A model generated the notes under the pieces. It was not told where the DNA came from. It searched no databases and was given only the letters and a program-made list of their open reading frames with translations. This document shows positions 1-8,659 of a stretch of 64,000 nt of DNA, in pieces (position 1 is the first letter of the stretch; every line of letters starts with the position of its first letter). The stretch lies in the NCBI GenBank assembly GCA_963667455.2, contig CAXXFR010000019.1, forward strand, positions 124,001 through 188,000. Direction: 5' to 3'. The stretch comes from Bin55 sp963667455 (GTDB taxonomy: Bacteria > Pseudomonadota > Gammaproteobacteria > Pseudomonadales > Azotimanducaceae). The position numbers and the translations under genes are program-made.

Positions 1-2217
1 TCTGAACAGGAAGACGACTCGGACGTCTACTTTTTGCAGGATGTTCACGAGGATGTGCGCGCTCAATTTCAAGAGATGAAGGCAGGCCCGCAACCGACTG
101 GCATAAACGATCCGACGCGCACCAACTGGGAGATCAACGAGCAGGTTGCGGGTTTGCTGTTCAGCGACGATTCGGCGGATGTTAATGAAGGTCTGAGTCT
201 GCTCAACGAGTACTCGGAGTTCGTGTATTGGAACAAGTGGATAAAGCTAGGGCCGCTGGGTTCGCGATCATTTGGCGACATCCCTGGCCTCAGGGAGGTT
301 TTGATTGCGCTGTTCCGCGAGAAGGTGGACGAGTCGGGAGGCGAAATTCCCCGACTTAAATTGCCTCGCGAAGTCGACGAAGCCGAGGAACGTGAGATTC
401 TTCAGGATCCAGAGAAGTTTGAAGAGTGGCTCAACGAGGGAAATCCTCCCGTCTGGACCGAGATTCCTGCCATATTGGCTGCCATCTTTCCCGGAGATCT
501 CGATGTACATGATTTGATTTGGGAAGTCCACGATCCTGCGCAGCCGGGGACTACCCTTCTCATGCTTGAGATGGGTGGCTTTGTAACGCCTGAGGCCACG
601 GAGTTTCGTATCGAGAGACTGTTCATGGAGAACTTCGTGAATCCGAGCGAGGGAACCATTAGTTATGCATTCGAAGCGGCGAGGGGATTGGGTGTATGCC
701 AGAGCGACGAGGGGTTTGAAGCGCTAGTACGTAGGCTAAGTCTGACATTAGACGCTGTCCTGGCTTCGTTTGTTGTCGAGGCTATCGTCGCGTATGGTGC
801 TCGAGCCCTGATCCATCGCGAACGACTGGAAGAGATCGGGAAGCAATTTGGGGTCTCCGCGGACATGGGTGAATCGCAACCTCCCGAAGAAACACTTGGG
901 AGCTACAACACACGAGCTCCTAGTTGGCGTCTGTATTTCGCTCTGAGGAATCTGGATCGACTGTCGAAGTTCGAAAAGCGAGTTCGATCAGCACTTCCCC
1001 CACCGCCGGTCGACCGAAATCCGGAATCGACCATCGACTCCGACGGTGCTGGCGCACTCGAGCCGGATCCGAGATCAACAGATATTGAAGCAGGAATCGA
1101 TCTGGACGGGGAAGCCGAGGTGAGTTCCTTGACCTATCAGATCGAGTGGGACAAGCGCATAAGCCAGCGCGAAATGTACCTAACGCTCGAACGGGACGAA
1201 GGCGGGAAGTATCGGGGAGCCTGGACCGACAGCGACGCCAAAATCCACGAAGTTCGAAATCTCAAGGTAAAGGACGGCAGGTTTTCGTTTGACTATCAGC
1301 CTTTCCAGGATGACATCGACTTCCTGCACCGAACCGACGGAGTGATCGAGGACGACAAGATCACGGGCAGACAGTATGTGACGGAAACTCCCGATATCTA
1401 TGCACGGACTTTCTCGGGACACCTGAAGCCGGAGAATCCGCCAATCGCACAGCCTGTCGCCATCGAACCCTTCGCTCCACTGAGTTGGGACGACGGTCTG
1501 GTAGATATCTTGAACAAGGCCAAAGTCTGGACCGACGTCAGCAAAAGGTTTTTCCAATGCACTGATCGTGACGGAGAACGGCGTGGACTTCGAGTCGAAT
1601 TCGACGACGATACGAATGCCGCCGGATTGCTGGAATTGCTCGCCGAGAAGAACGAAGGCGTTCGCGGCAGAAGGAATTGGCGAGATAGGCTCGCAAACGC
1701 CGGTCAGCTCCTCCCTGGTTGCGAAAGGTTGGAGCTCGTCTTCTATCCCGTTCGAGTGAACCGCACGGATTTCCGACTGAGGGTCGGCATGCAATACGAG
1801 CCAGTCCAGGGCAACTCGACTGATGCAACCAAGAATTCGCCTGATTTCGACGCCGGTCATCCCTACCAGTTGACACGGGTCGAGCTGGCTACGTCGTCTC
1901 TCAATATTGAATATTCGAAGAACGTGATCTTCAGAACGTACTGGGACCCTTATCACGGGAACACGATGCTCGACGCCGATCAGAAGGAGACCTTCCTGAC
2001 GCGGGACGATCTGTACGGCGACAGAAAAAGATATGGAAACACGTTCTCGCATACCGCGGAAGTGACGTTTGTGGACCCGGTGGACACGCGATTGTGGATG
2101 AGGTACTTCTACAACAATGGTGAATACGCCATTGATGAGAGCTTGTTGCTGGACAATGATGTGCAAACGTCACGCACGATGGAGATTGTGTTTTCGCTTG
2201 GGGAACCCAGACGGTAG
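1..2217 (+). CDS. Large hypothetical protein, 5' end outside window
   Basis: The reading frame is open from the first base of the window, so the 5' end is probably missing; the first in-window start-like codon is a TTG at 34, preceded by acidic codons (SEQEDDSDVY). About 738 residues are visible. The protein is rich in Asp/Glu and Arg, has no evident signal peptide or membrane segment, and has a proline-rich linker (ALPPPPVDR) near residue 330, followed by a beta-rich second half. I recognise no family. The end falls at a TAG followed by about 390 bases without a gene. A 328-codon antisense frame inside it is taken as a shadow because this strand is open throughout. Real gene likely; function unknown. 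Confidence 0.75.
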   Translation, partial: SEQEDDSDVYFLQDVHEDVRAQFQEMKAGPQPTGINDPTRTNWEINEQVAGLLFSDDSADVNEGLSLLNEYSEFVYWNKWIKLGPLGSRSFGDIPGLREVLIALFREKVDESGGEIPRLKLPREVDEAEEREILQDPEKFEEWLNEGNPPVWTEIPAILAAIFPGDLDVHDLIWEVHDPAQPGTTLLMLEMGGFVTPEATEFRIERLFMENFVNPSEGTISYAFEAARGLGVCQSDEGFEALVRRLSLTLDAVLASFVVEAIVAYGARALIHRERLEEIGKQFGVSADMGESQPPEETLGSYNTRAPSWRLYFALRNLDRLSKFEKRVRSALPPPPVDRNPESTIDSDGAGALEPDPRSTDIEAGIDLDGEAEVSSLTYQIEWDKRISQREMYLTLERDEGGKYRGAWTDSDAKIHEVRNLKVKDGRFSFDYQPFQDDIDFLHRTDGVIEDDKITGRQYVTETPDIYARTFSGHLKPENPPIAQPVAIEPFAPLSWDDGLVDILNKAKVWTDVSKRFFQCTDRDGERRGLRVEFDDDTNAAGLLELLAEKNEGVRGRRNWRDRLANAGQLLPGCERLELVFYPVRVNRTDFRLRVGMQYEPVQGNSTDATKNSPDFDAGHPYQLTRVELATSSLNIEYSKNVIFRTYWDPYHGNTMLDADQKETFLTRDDLYGDRKRYGNTFSHTAEVTFVDPVDTRLWMRYFYNNGEYAIDESLLLDNDVQTSRTMEIVFSLGEPRR

Positions 2218-2603
2218 CACTTTGAACAGTCCTTATCAGCAGACATCCAGTGTGTAGAGAATTTCCCTACAACACAGTAAGCAAATGGGTTGTCGAGCAA
2301 GCTAGATCTGACTAGGGTTCTCCTGCTAGGTGCAGACGCGAACTCACTGTCGATTAAACAGACCACTAGCACGCCTCAGCTGAAGTCGAACGTGCACGTC
2401 GAGTCTGCACGATCCACGATTGTCGAGTCAACAACAGAGTCTCACGACCCAGCGTAGGAACAAAGCCCCTAGTCGCAGTCTCCGAGGTTGCCAGCGACGA
2501 GGCCGGAAGTCTCCCCAAACTTCGTCTGGATGTGTTTGCAATGTTTTGCTACAATCTGTACAAACCTGTACAACCGAAATGGATTTTGGGTTGCACGTAA
2601 AGG
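2218..2603. other. Intergenic region upstream of the MerR-type gene
   Basis: No convincing gene is visible in these 386 bases. Around 2250-2275 an imperfect inverted repeat (TGTGTAG against CTACAACACA) follows the end of the first gene and could help end transcription. The last 60 bases hold a possible -10 element (TACAAT, 2550-2555) and the paired TGTACAA repeats annotated separately. Confidence 0.5.
2556..2575 (+). promoter_or_regulatory. Tandem TGTACAA operator-like repeats
   Basis: Two nearly identical 10-base units, CTGTACAAAC and CTGTACAACC, lie head to tail just downstream of a possible -10 element TACAAT (2550-2555) and 28 bases before the first ATG of the MerR-type gene. A period of 10 bases places both units on one face of the helix. 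TGTACA-type elements are known targets of LitR/PplR-class MerR regulators, so autoregulation is a reasonable inference. Regulatory function is not shown directly. Confidence 0.5.
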
Positions 2604-3488
2604 ATGAACAGTACAGTGGAACAACAGCTCTACAAGATTGGTGCGGTCTCTCAGAAGACGGGATTCTCCGCGGAACGCCTTCGTCAATGGGAACGACGCT
2701 ACGGACTCGAACCCGCGTATCGGGCTAACCGCACTCGCTACTACAGTACAGACCAGGTAGCAAAGCTGATTCAAATCAGGGGTCTCCTTCGTCAAGGCCA
2801 TACGATCGGTCAGTTGTGGTCTCTTTCTTCAGAAGAGCTTGCCGAACTCTACGACACGCAATTTGCTCCTGAAGATGCAACTTCCAGCGTCGTGGTATTG
2901 GTGGGTCCCAGAGTTGCCGAGCTCGAGGCAAACAGTGCATCGGATCTCTGCGAGGTAGCTCGTCGGATCGTCAGCATCGAGGAACTCGAAAAAAGTTTGG
3001 ACGATTTGCCACCATGTGACGCGTTTGTGGTAGAGATTCCTAGCCTCGACGCGAGACGTCTCGAGGATTTGAGCAATCTGTTGCCGGGGCTAGTTGTTGC
3101 GGTCTATCAGTTCGCAAGCAAGGTTGACCTCGAAGAAGCACAGCAGTCGAACTTGATGGTTTACCGATTGGGGGAAGTCAAGTGGTCAGACCTGGCGCAT
3201 CGGCTTGCTGAGACTTTGCAGCGGACGAGACTTTCCGGTGGCGGAGCAGTTCACTTTTCTGAAGAAGAGCTTGCGCATCTGAGTCGAACTCAAACGAGTG
3301 GCAAGGTCGCGCCGAAAGATCTGGTTGACATCGTGCGAACCCAGCGCGCCTTGATCGAGCACATTCAGCGCATCGGAGACTGCGCATTCGACGTGGAATT
3401 GGCCGGAATCGTCCAGCTGTCAGAAGCGAAAATGGAAGAAGCGCTGAAGTCGCTCGTAGACGAATATGAACTGTTTGTTGAAATTTGA
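2604..3488 (+). CDS. MerR-family transcriptional regulator without a B12-binding motif
   Basis: The N-terminal residues 8-75 form a MerR winged-helix domain (YKIGAVSQKTGFSAERLRQW, then RRYGL), resembling the LitR/CarH group. The rest (about 90-210) has alternating hydrophobic strands and helices like a Rossmann-type sensor domain, but it lacks the ExHxxG-type cobalamin-ligand histidine motif, so it probably does not bind B12. The ATG at 2604 directly abuts an AAAGG ribosome-binding site, which is too close. A GTG at 2616 (MEQQLYKIG...) is about 11 bases from it and may be the true start. Paired TGTACAA repeats lie upstream and another TGTACAG lies just after the stop (3499-3505). DNA-binding assignment is firm; the signal sensed is unknown. 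Confidence 0.85.
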   Translation: MNSTVEQQLYKIGAVSQKTGFSAERLRQWERRYGLEPAYRANRTRYYSTDQVAKLIQIRGLLRQGHTIGQLWSLSSEELAELYDTQFAPEDATSSVVVLVGPRVAELEANSASDLCEVARRIVSIEELEKSLDDLPPCDAFVVEIPSLDARRLEDLSNLLPGLVVAVYQFASKVDLEEAQQSNLMVYRLGEVKWSDLAHRLAETLQRTRLSGGGAVHFSEEELAHLSRTQTSGKVAPKDLVDIVRTQRALIEHIQRIGDCAFDVELAGIVQLSEAKMEEALKSLVDEYELFVEI

Positions 3489-4069
3489 GCGAAAATAGTG
3501 TACAGTACGAAACATAAACACGGTTGTAATCTGATCGCGTTTTGTTTAGTATGGGGTTTGAGGGCAAGAAACCAGTGACGCAAGTCGTGATGAAGAACCA
3601 AACGAGCACGCTCTACATGGATGTCTCGAGCGATGGCCCGCTTGGTGCTTCGTGTCGGAACGGATTCCGGCATTTCGTTGACTGCTTCATCACGCAGTCA
3701 AGCTTTCCGCGGCGGAAATAGACACAGGAAGTGCAAAGAGCCATGGAGGTCGTACAGAAACACGGATGTTTCCTCGACGATATGGATAGGCTCCTATTTC
3801 CGTCGTACTGACTCGATGCGCCACGGAATGGCGCATCGACATCTGCAGTATTGTATCCAATTTGACCGATGTGCAAAACCATTGGTTCAATTCCCTTTCG
3901 CTTAACGCTGGTACTTCTCCAGATCTCCCGACCTTGGCGGCGGTGGATTTCCGCCCGGATACTTCGGTTGCCGCACATGTATACAACTAACTGACAAGAG
4001 TTGTCGCTACCCTCTTGTTAGAAACGGTTTGACTCGCATAATGAAGCAGTCAATCCACGGTCGTCAGCT
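3489..4069. other. Gene-poor structured gap between the MerR gene and smc
   Basis: No convincing protein gene. A 56-codon frame from ATG 3551 has no ribosome-binding site and ends at a TAG (3719) after which the same frame stays open to 3806. The region starts with TGTACAG (3499) and holds three hairpins: TTGACTGC/GCAGTCAA (3678-3701), an 11-bp perfect stem at 3813-3839, and a bulged 10-bp stem CTAAC..AAGAG/CTCTTGTTAG (3987-4021) shortly before smc. It may contain a non-coding RNA, a long leader of smc, or gene debris. Confidence 0.45.
3813..3839. other. Perfect 11-bp stem-loop
   Basis: TCGATGCGCCA (3813-3823) and TGGCGCATCGA (3829-3839) are exact inverted repeats around a 5-base CGGAA loop. 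No T-run follows on either strand, so it is not a classical intrinsic terminator. It could be a structural element of a small RNA or a solitary palindromic repeat. Confidence 0.6.
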
Positions 4070-7000
4070 ATGCGGCTCAAGTCCATCAATCTCTCCGGAT
4101 TCAAATCCTTCGTCGATCCAACGTCGATTGAGTTGCCGCACGACATCAGCGTTTTTGTCGGCCCGAACGGTTGCGGTAAGTCCAATGTAGTCGATGCAGT
4201 CCGACTCGTAGTTGGCGAGAGTCGTGCAAGTCAGATACGAGGCGACTCTCTCTCCGACATCATCTTTAACGGAACGGAATCCAGATCACCAACCGTCCAA
4301 GCAACAGTCGAGTTGCTCTTCGACAACACCGTTCAGTCGATCACCGGACCCTACGCAAGCTATTCGGAAATCTCGTTGCGGCGCGAGATCTTTCGGGACC
4401 TACAGTCCAAGTTCTATCTGAACGGACGCGCTTGTCGTCGAAGGGACATTCAAGACTTGTTCTTGGGATCCGGATTCGGTGCTCGCAGCTACGCAGTCGT
4501 CGAACAAGGATTCATCGGACGGCTTGTGGAATCGAGTCCTGACGAATTGCGCTCCCACATCGAGGAAGTTGCGGGAGTCTCCAAGTATCGAGACCGAAGG
4601 CGAGAGACCGAGCGACGCATTGCCGCGACGAACCAAAACTTGGAACGGGTTCGCGATCACAACGCTGAACTGAATCGTCAAGTGGCGCGTCTTGAACGAC
4701 AAGTGCGAGAAGCAAATCGCTATTCGATTCTCAAGGATCGAGAGAGATTGGCACAAGCCAAGCTGATTGCGTTTCAGATACGTCAAGTTGATTCAACAAT
4801 CAATGATCAAGATGCGCGCGTTCGCAAGTCCCAACTAGAACTGCAGCAACATCAGACCGAACTTCAGAACATTCGAACGACGTTGGATGGACTACGAAAC
4901 GAGGAGTCCGAAGTCAACGAGTCGTTCAACGCCGTTCAGGGCGAAGCGTTTTCCGCTCGCGCCAAGAGTGGCCGCATCGAGGAAGAAGTGGAGTCGCGAC
5001 GGATTCGCATCAACGACACGCAGACTGAACTGACAGCACAGAATGAGCGACGGCGCAAGTTGATAGACGAGCTCAAGAGAGATCGACAAGCGCTGCTTGC
5101 GATTGATCAATCGAAAGATGAGCTGGAATCGAACAGGAACACGGCTCGCAATCTGGCGTCGAGTGCAAATGAATCTGTAGAGAATGCCCAAGCCGCCTTT
5201 GATCAGTGGCAAGTTCGGTGGAACGAGTTGGCCTCAGAAGCAGGAGAGCTCGAAAGAGAAAAGCAATATGCCCAAGCGGTAGCGGCTAGCAACTCATCAA
5301 TGCTCGACGAGCTCTTTGAACGACGTCGAGTGAACATGAGAGCTCTCGAACAATCCGAAGTTGACGACGATACACAAGCGCTAGAGACCCAACTCGCTGA
5401 ACTCGCTAGTGAACGCGAGACCGAACAACGAAACCTCGCGGACACCGAAAGAGAGTTGACGGATCTGAGGGCTAGCAATGAGACCGATGAAGCATCGCTC
5501 CGAGAATTGGAGCAGGATCTGCTTTCAGTACGGGATCAATTGACTGCCAATGTTGCGATTCTGGACTCAGTGGTCAGTGGTAAAGGCACTACCGGGGAAA
5601 CCGAGCTGGATTTCGGTTTGGGAATGCAAGATCAACAACGCTTGCTTGAGCAAATTGAAGTCGAAAGTGGTTGGGAGAAAGCCGTCGAGACGGTGTTGGG
5701 TCCAGACATCGGAGCGATTACGGTTAACGCACTTCGAGACATTCACGAGAAACTCGATGAGCAATTGATGGATCGTGCGACAGTCGTCGAACCGATCAGC
5801 GACGGAGTTTCGCGAGACCCGCGTTCGTTGTTGTCACACGTTTCGAAAGGATCAGAAGTTGTTGCCGCGGTGATTGGAACAGTCTTTGCTTGCGACAACT
5901 TAGAGCAGGCGTTGCAATTGCAGCTGTCGCTCCGCGCGGGCGAGCGAGTCGTCACAAGAAGTGGTATTTGCATTGGCAAACACTGGATTCGATTCCCGGG
6001 TTCGGTCGAGCAAGAGAAGAGCTTGATTGAAATTCGTGAGTCCACTGAGATATTGAGAACACAACTCGCAAGTCTTCAAGAACAATACGATTCGCTTCGT
6101 CAGAAGATTCAAGATCGCATCCATCGACGCTCAAAACTGGGCGACCATGCACAGGTCGTGCGAGATCGTCTACAGGAATTGGCCGCTAGGCACGAGTCGT
6201 TGCAACTTCAACTGCAACGCAATCAGATGTTGATAGCGGAAGATCGTGATCGTCGAGTGAGAACGAATGAGGAATTGCAAAAGATTGACTCGCGTATTCG
6301 CGAACTCCAAGCAAGTTCGGCTGAACAAAGCCAACGCGTCAGCGAATCGGCGGACCGACTCGCAAGATTCACTGAACTACGCCAGCAGTTGGAAGCGGAG
6401 CGGGTTGAAAACGCACAGAGAGTCGAGAGTGCTTTGAGTGAAGCTCGAACGCACGGGGACAAATACCGAGAGTTGGACGTCCAATTCAATACAGCCATTT
6501 CAAATCGCGATTCATTGCAACGCACATGTACTCGATTGGAATCGGACATCTCCGAACTCGACCGACAAATCGGACGAATGGGCGCAACCATCGAGACACT
6601 GGAAACTGAGTTAAGGTCGCTCGGGACTCAACGAGAGGAGGCATTGCGCACATACTCGGAAGTAGATGCTCGATTGCGTGAGATTAGAACTGCGCGAGAT
6701 CAGTTGACGTTTCGAATACGCGAAAACTCCGGCAACGCAGTGCTTACCGAAAAGATGGTCGAAGACAAACAATCGGAAGTCGAGACGGAACGCGAACGCC
6801 AAATCCAGCTCAATGCTGAACGCGAACACTTGATTCGCGACTTGGTTCCTACACAGCATTCTTTCGATGAAGCATCTCAGCATCTACACGACCAGGAAGA
6901 TGGAACAACCCTGCAACGAGCCTTGGATCGCATTACCAACCGAATCAACAGATTGGGTGCAGTCAACCTGGCAGCCGAAAGCGACTTGAAAGATCTCACT

Positions 7001-7567
7001 GCAGAGCGCGACCTTGTTGTTCAGCAAATCGAGGACTTGGAACTATCACAAGAGACGTTGCAGAGCGCTATTCGAAAGATCGACCAGGAGTCGCTGACTT
7101 TGTTTCAAGACACCCTGGAACGTGCGAACGAGGCATTTCACAAAGTATTTGGAAAACTGTTCGGAGGTGGCAATGCGGCTTTGCAACTAACCGACGAAGA
7201 CCCTCTGAACTCAGGAATCGCCATGCGAGTTCAACCTCCCGGAAAGCGGACGAAGAACGTCAACGCGTTGTCAGGCGGAGAAAAGTCTCTCGCCGGTATT
7301 GCATTCATTTTTGCGATGTTCGAACTGAACCCCAGTCCGGTGTGCGTACTCGACGAAGTGGATGCCGCATTGGACGATTCCAATGTTGAGAGATTTATCA
7401 AACTCATCAAAGAAATGTCTGACTTTGTACAGTTTTTGATAATTTCTCACAATCGGGCTACAATGCAAGTAGCAGAATCCCTAATCGGGGTGACCATGCA
7501 GGAAGCAGGTGTGTCTCGATTGGTTTCCGTGGACCTCGAACAAGCGCTCGAGACCGCGACTCAATGA
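4070..7567 (+). CDS. smc: Chromosome segregation ATPase SMC
   Basis: SMC proteins dimerise and, with ScpA/ScpB-type partners, organise and help segregate the chromosome. The 1165 residues match the usual length. The Walker A motif GPNGCGKSN is at 31-39, two long coiled coils flank a hinge at roughly 500-650, the ABC signature LSGGEKS is at 1067-1073 and the Walker B LDEVD at 1094-1098. The N-terminus (MRLKSINLSGFKSFVDPT) is typical of the family and supports the start, although no strong ribosome-binding site is visible. It is first in a smc-zipA-ligA run, the order common in gammaproteobacteria. Intact; identification is secure. Confidence 0.97.
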   Translation: MRLKSINLSGFKSFVDPTSIELPHDISVFVGPNGCGKSNVVDAVRLVVGESRASQIRGDSLSDIIFNGTESRSPTVQATVELLFDNTVQSITGPYASYSEISLRREIFRDLQSKFYLNGRACRRRDIQDLFLGSGFGARSYAVVEQGFIGRLVESSPDELRSHIEEVAGVSKYRDRRRETERRIAATNQNLERVRDHNAELNRQVARLERQVREANRYSILKDRERLAQAKLIAFQIRQVDSTINDQDARVRKSQLELQQHQTELQNIRTTLDGLRNEESEVNESFNAVQGEAFSARAKSGRIEEEVESRRIRINDTQTELTAQNERRRKLIDELKRDRQALLAIDQSKDELESNRNTARNLASSANESVENAQAAFDQWQVRWNELASEAGELEREKQYAQAVAASNSSMLDELFERRRVNMRALEQSEVDDDTQALETQLAELASERETEQRNLADTERELTDLRASNETDEASLRELEQDLLSVRDQLTANVAILDSVVSGKGTTGETELDFGLGMQDQQRLLEQIEVESGWEKAVETVLGPDIGAITVNALRDIHEKLDEQLMDRATVVEPISDGVSRDPRSLLSHVSKGSEVVAAVIGTVFACDNLEQALQLQLSLRAGERVVTRSGICIGKHWIRFPGSVEQEKSLIEIRESTEILRTQLASLQEQYDSLRQKIQDRIHRRSKLGDHAQVVRDRLQELAARHESLQLQLQRNQMLIAEDRDRRVRTNEELQKIDSRIRELQASSAEQSQRVSESADRLARFTELRQQLEAERVENAQRVESALSEARTHGDKYRELDVQFNTAISNRDSLQRTCTRLESDISELDRQIGRMGATIETLETELRSLGTQREEALRTYSEVDARLREIRTARDQLTFRIRENSGNAVLTEKMVEDKQSEVETERERQIQLNAEREHLIRDLVPTQHSFDEASQHLHDQEDGTTLQRALDRITNRINRLGAVNLAAESDLKDLTAERDLVVQQIEDLELSQETLQSAIRKIDQESLTLFQDTLERANEAFHKVFGKLFGGGNAALQLTDEDPLNSGIAMRVQPPGKRTKNVNALSGGEKSLAGIAFIFAMFELNPSPVCVLDEVDAALDDSNVERFIKLIKEMSDFVQFLIISHNRATMQVAESLIGVTMQEAGVSRLVSVDLEQALETATQ

Positions 7568-7609
7568 ACAAAGGGATTCCCTACAACAACACTGCTCGAG
7601 GTGATAGAT

Positions 7610-8635
7610 ATGGATGTCTTTCAAATTGTGACTTTGTGTTCGCTCCTTGCCGTCATGTTCATAGGCGTAACGAGCTACGGCTTGTTTCGGAACTGGCAGC
7701 GCAACCAACTCGAACTTGATCTTGCCCAAGCCCCTGACCGTGAGGTTAAAGCATCCGACTGGGAAGTGTCGGAAGTTAGGGTCTACCCTCGCAATGCGAG
7801 CAGAACGCAAGGTGCTGCTAGTTTGGGGACACGAGACTCAGCGACGCAAGCGGCGACACAGTCGTTCGATGCTGCGCTAAGCAGATCGGATCTAGCTGGC
7901 TTGCGTGCCACACGTCCTGGAACGCAAACACGATCGGATACGCCCAGCTCTAGTTGGTCGAGGCCAGTGGTGGCTCCGTCTCAGCAAACGAACAAGACTG
8001 GCAAGAGCAACCAACCCGCCGTACAAACCGAACTCAATCTCGGTACGTCGGACGAAACACCAACCGTCCAACCGGTTAAGGGATCCTCGGAGAGTCGATT
8101 GTCGCGGAAGTCGCCGAAACGCACCAAGCGCACCAAGGCCGCGCGGGATACCAAGAAAAACGGATCCTTCAACGCTGTAGCGTCCAAGAACAAGACTGCT
8201 TTGGAGTCCGAAACAGACTTCGTGGCCATATTCGTCATTGGCGAACACGACATGGCGTTTCGCATGGACGAAATCAGTAGATTCCTGCTGGCAAAGGGAT
8301 TGCAACTTGACTCAACCGGTTTGTTCTGTCAGAAAGACCGCACGACCGGTGAGGTGGTCTTCAAGGTTGCCAATGTGTATTTTCCGGGCACGTTCGATAC
8401 ACAGAACATCGAAAACACGCGTACTGAGGGAATCTCTTTCGTCATGAAGCTGTCGATGGTCGCCCATCCGGTCGTTGTGTTTGAGCAGATGCATGCGATA
8501 GCCAATGCGTGCTCGGAGAAATTCTCTGGCACGTTGAAGGATGAAAACTTCAACAAGCTGAGCAATCAAACTCTTGCCCACTACCGACATCGCGTCTCTG
8601 TCCACCACAGAAAGCAGTTGACGATCAACGGCTGA
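7610..8635 (+). CDS. zipA: Cell division protein ZipA
   Basis: ZipA tethers FtsZ to the inner membrane early in divisome assembly. An N-terminal membrane anchor (residues about 3-22: FQIVTLCSLLAVMFIGVTSY) is followed by a long Ser/Thr/Lys-rich linker and, from about residue 200, the globular FtsZ-binding domain (DFVAIFVIGEHDMAFR to ALAHYRH-like end). I chose ATG 7610 rather than GTG 7601, because the GAGGTGA ribosome-binding site at 7598-7604 overlaps the GTG and is well placed for the ATG. The gene lies 42 bases after smc and 24 before ligA. ZipA is largely confined to gammaproteobacteria, which helps place the organism. Confidence 0.93.
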   Translation: MDVFQIVTLCSLLAVMFIGVTSYGLFRNWQRNQLELDLAQAPDREVKASDWEVSEVRVYPRNASRTQGAASLGTRDSATQAATQSFDAALSRSDLAGLRATRPGTQTRSDTPSSSWSRPVVAPSQQTNKTGKSNQPAVQTELNLGTSDETPTVQPVKGSSESRLSRKSPKRTKRTKAARDTKKNGSFNAVASKNKTALESETDFVAIFVIGEHDMAFRMDEISRFLLAKGLQLDSTGLFCQKDRTTGEVVFKVANVYFPGTFDTQNIENTRTEGISFVMKLSMVAHPVVVFEQMHAIANACSEKFSGTLKDENFNKLSNQTLAHYRHRVSVHHRKQLTING

Positions 8636-8659
8636 CCTTATGGTCTCGTTTAGGATTCG

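Noticed and set aside
1180..2166. 328-codon antisense open frame
   Set aside because: It lies wholly within the plus-strand gene that is open from the window start to 2217, and its product looks like a codon-bias shadow without motifs or start signals.
3551..3806. Frame of 56 codons, TAG at 3719, then 28 more open codons; possible UAG readthrough
   Set aside because: No ribosome-binding site and no recognised product, and the region contains hairpins; no pyrrolysine genes are nearby. Chance openness is more likely.
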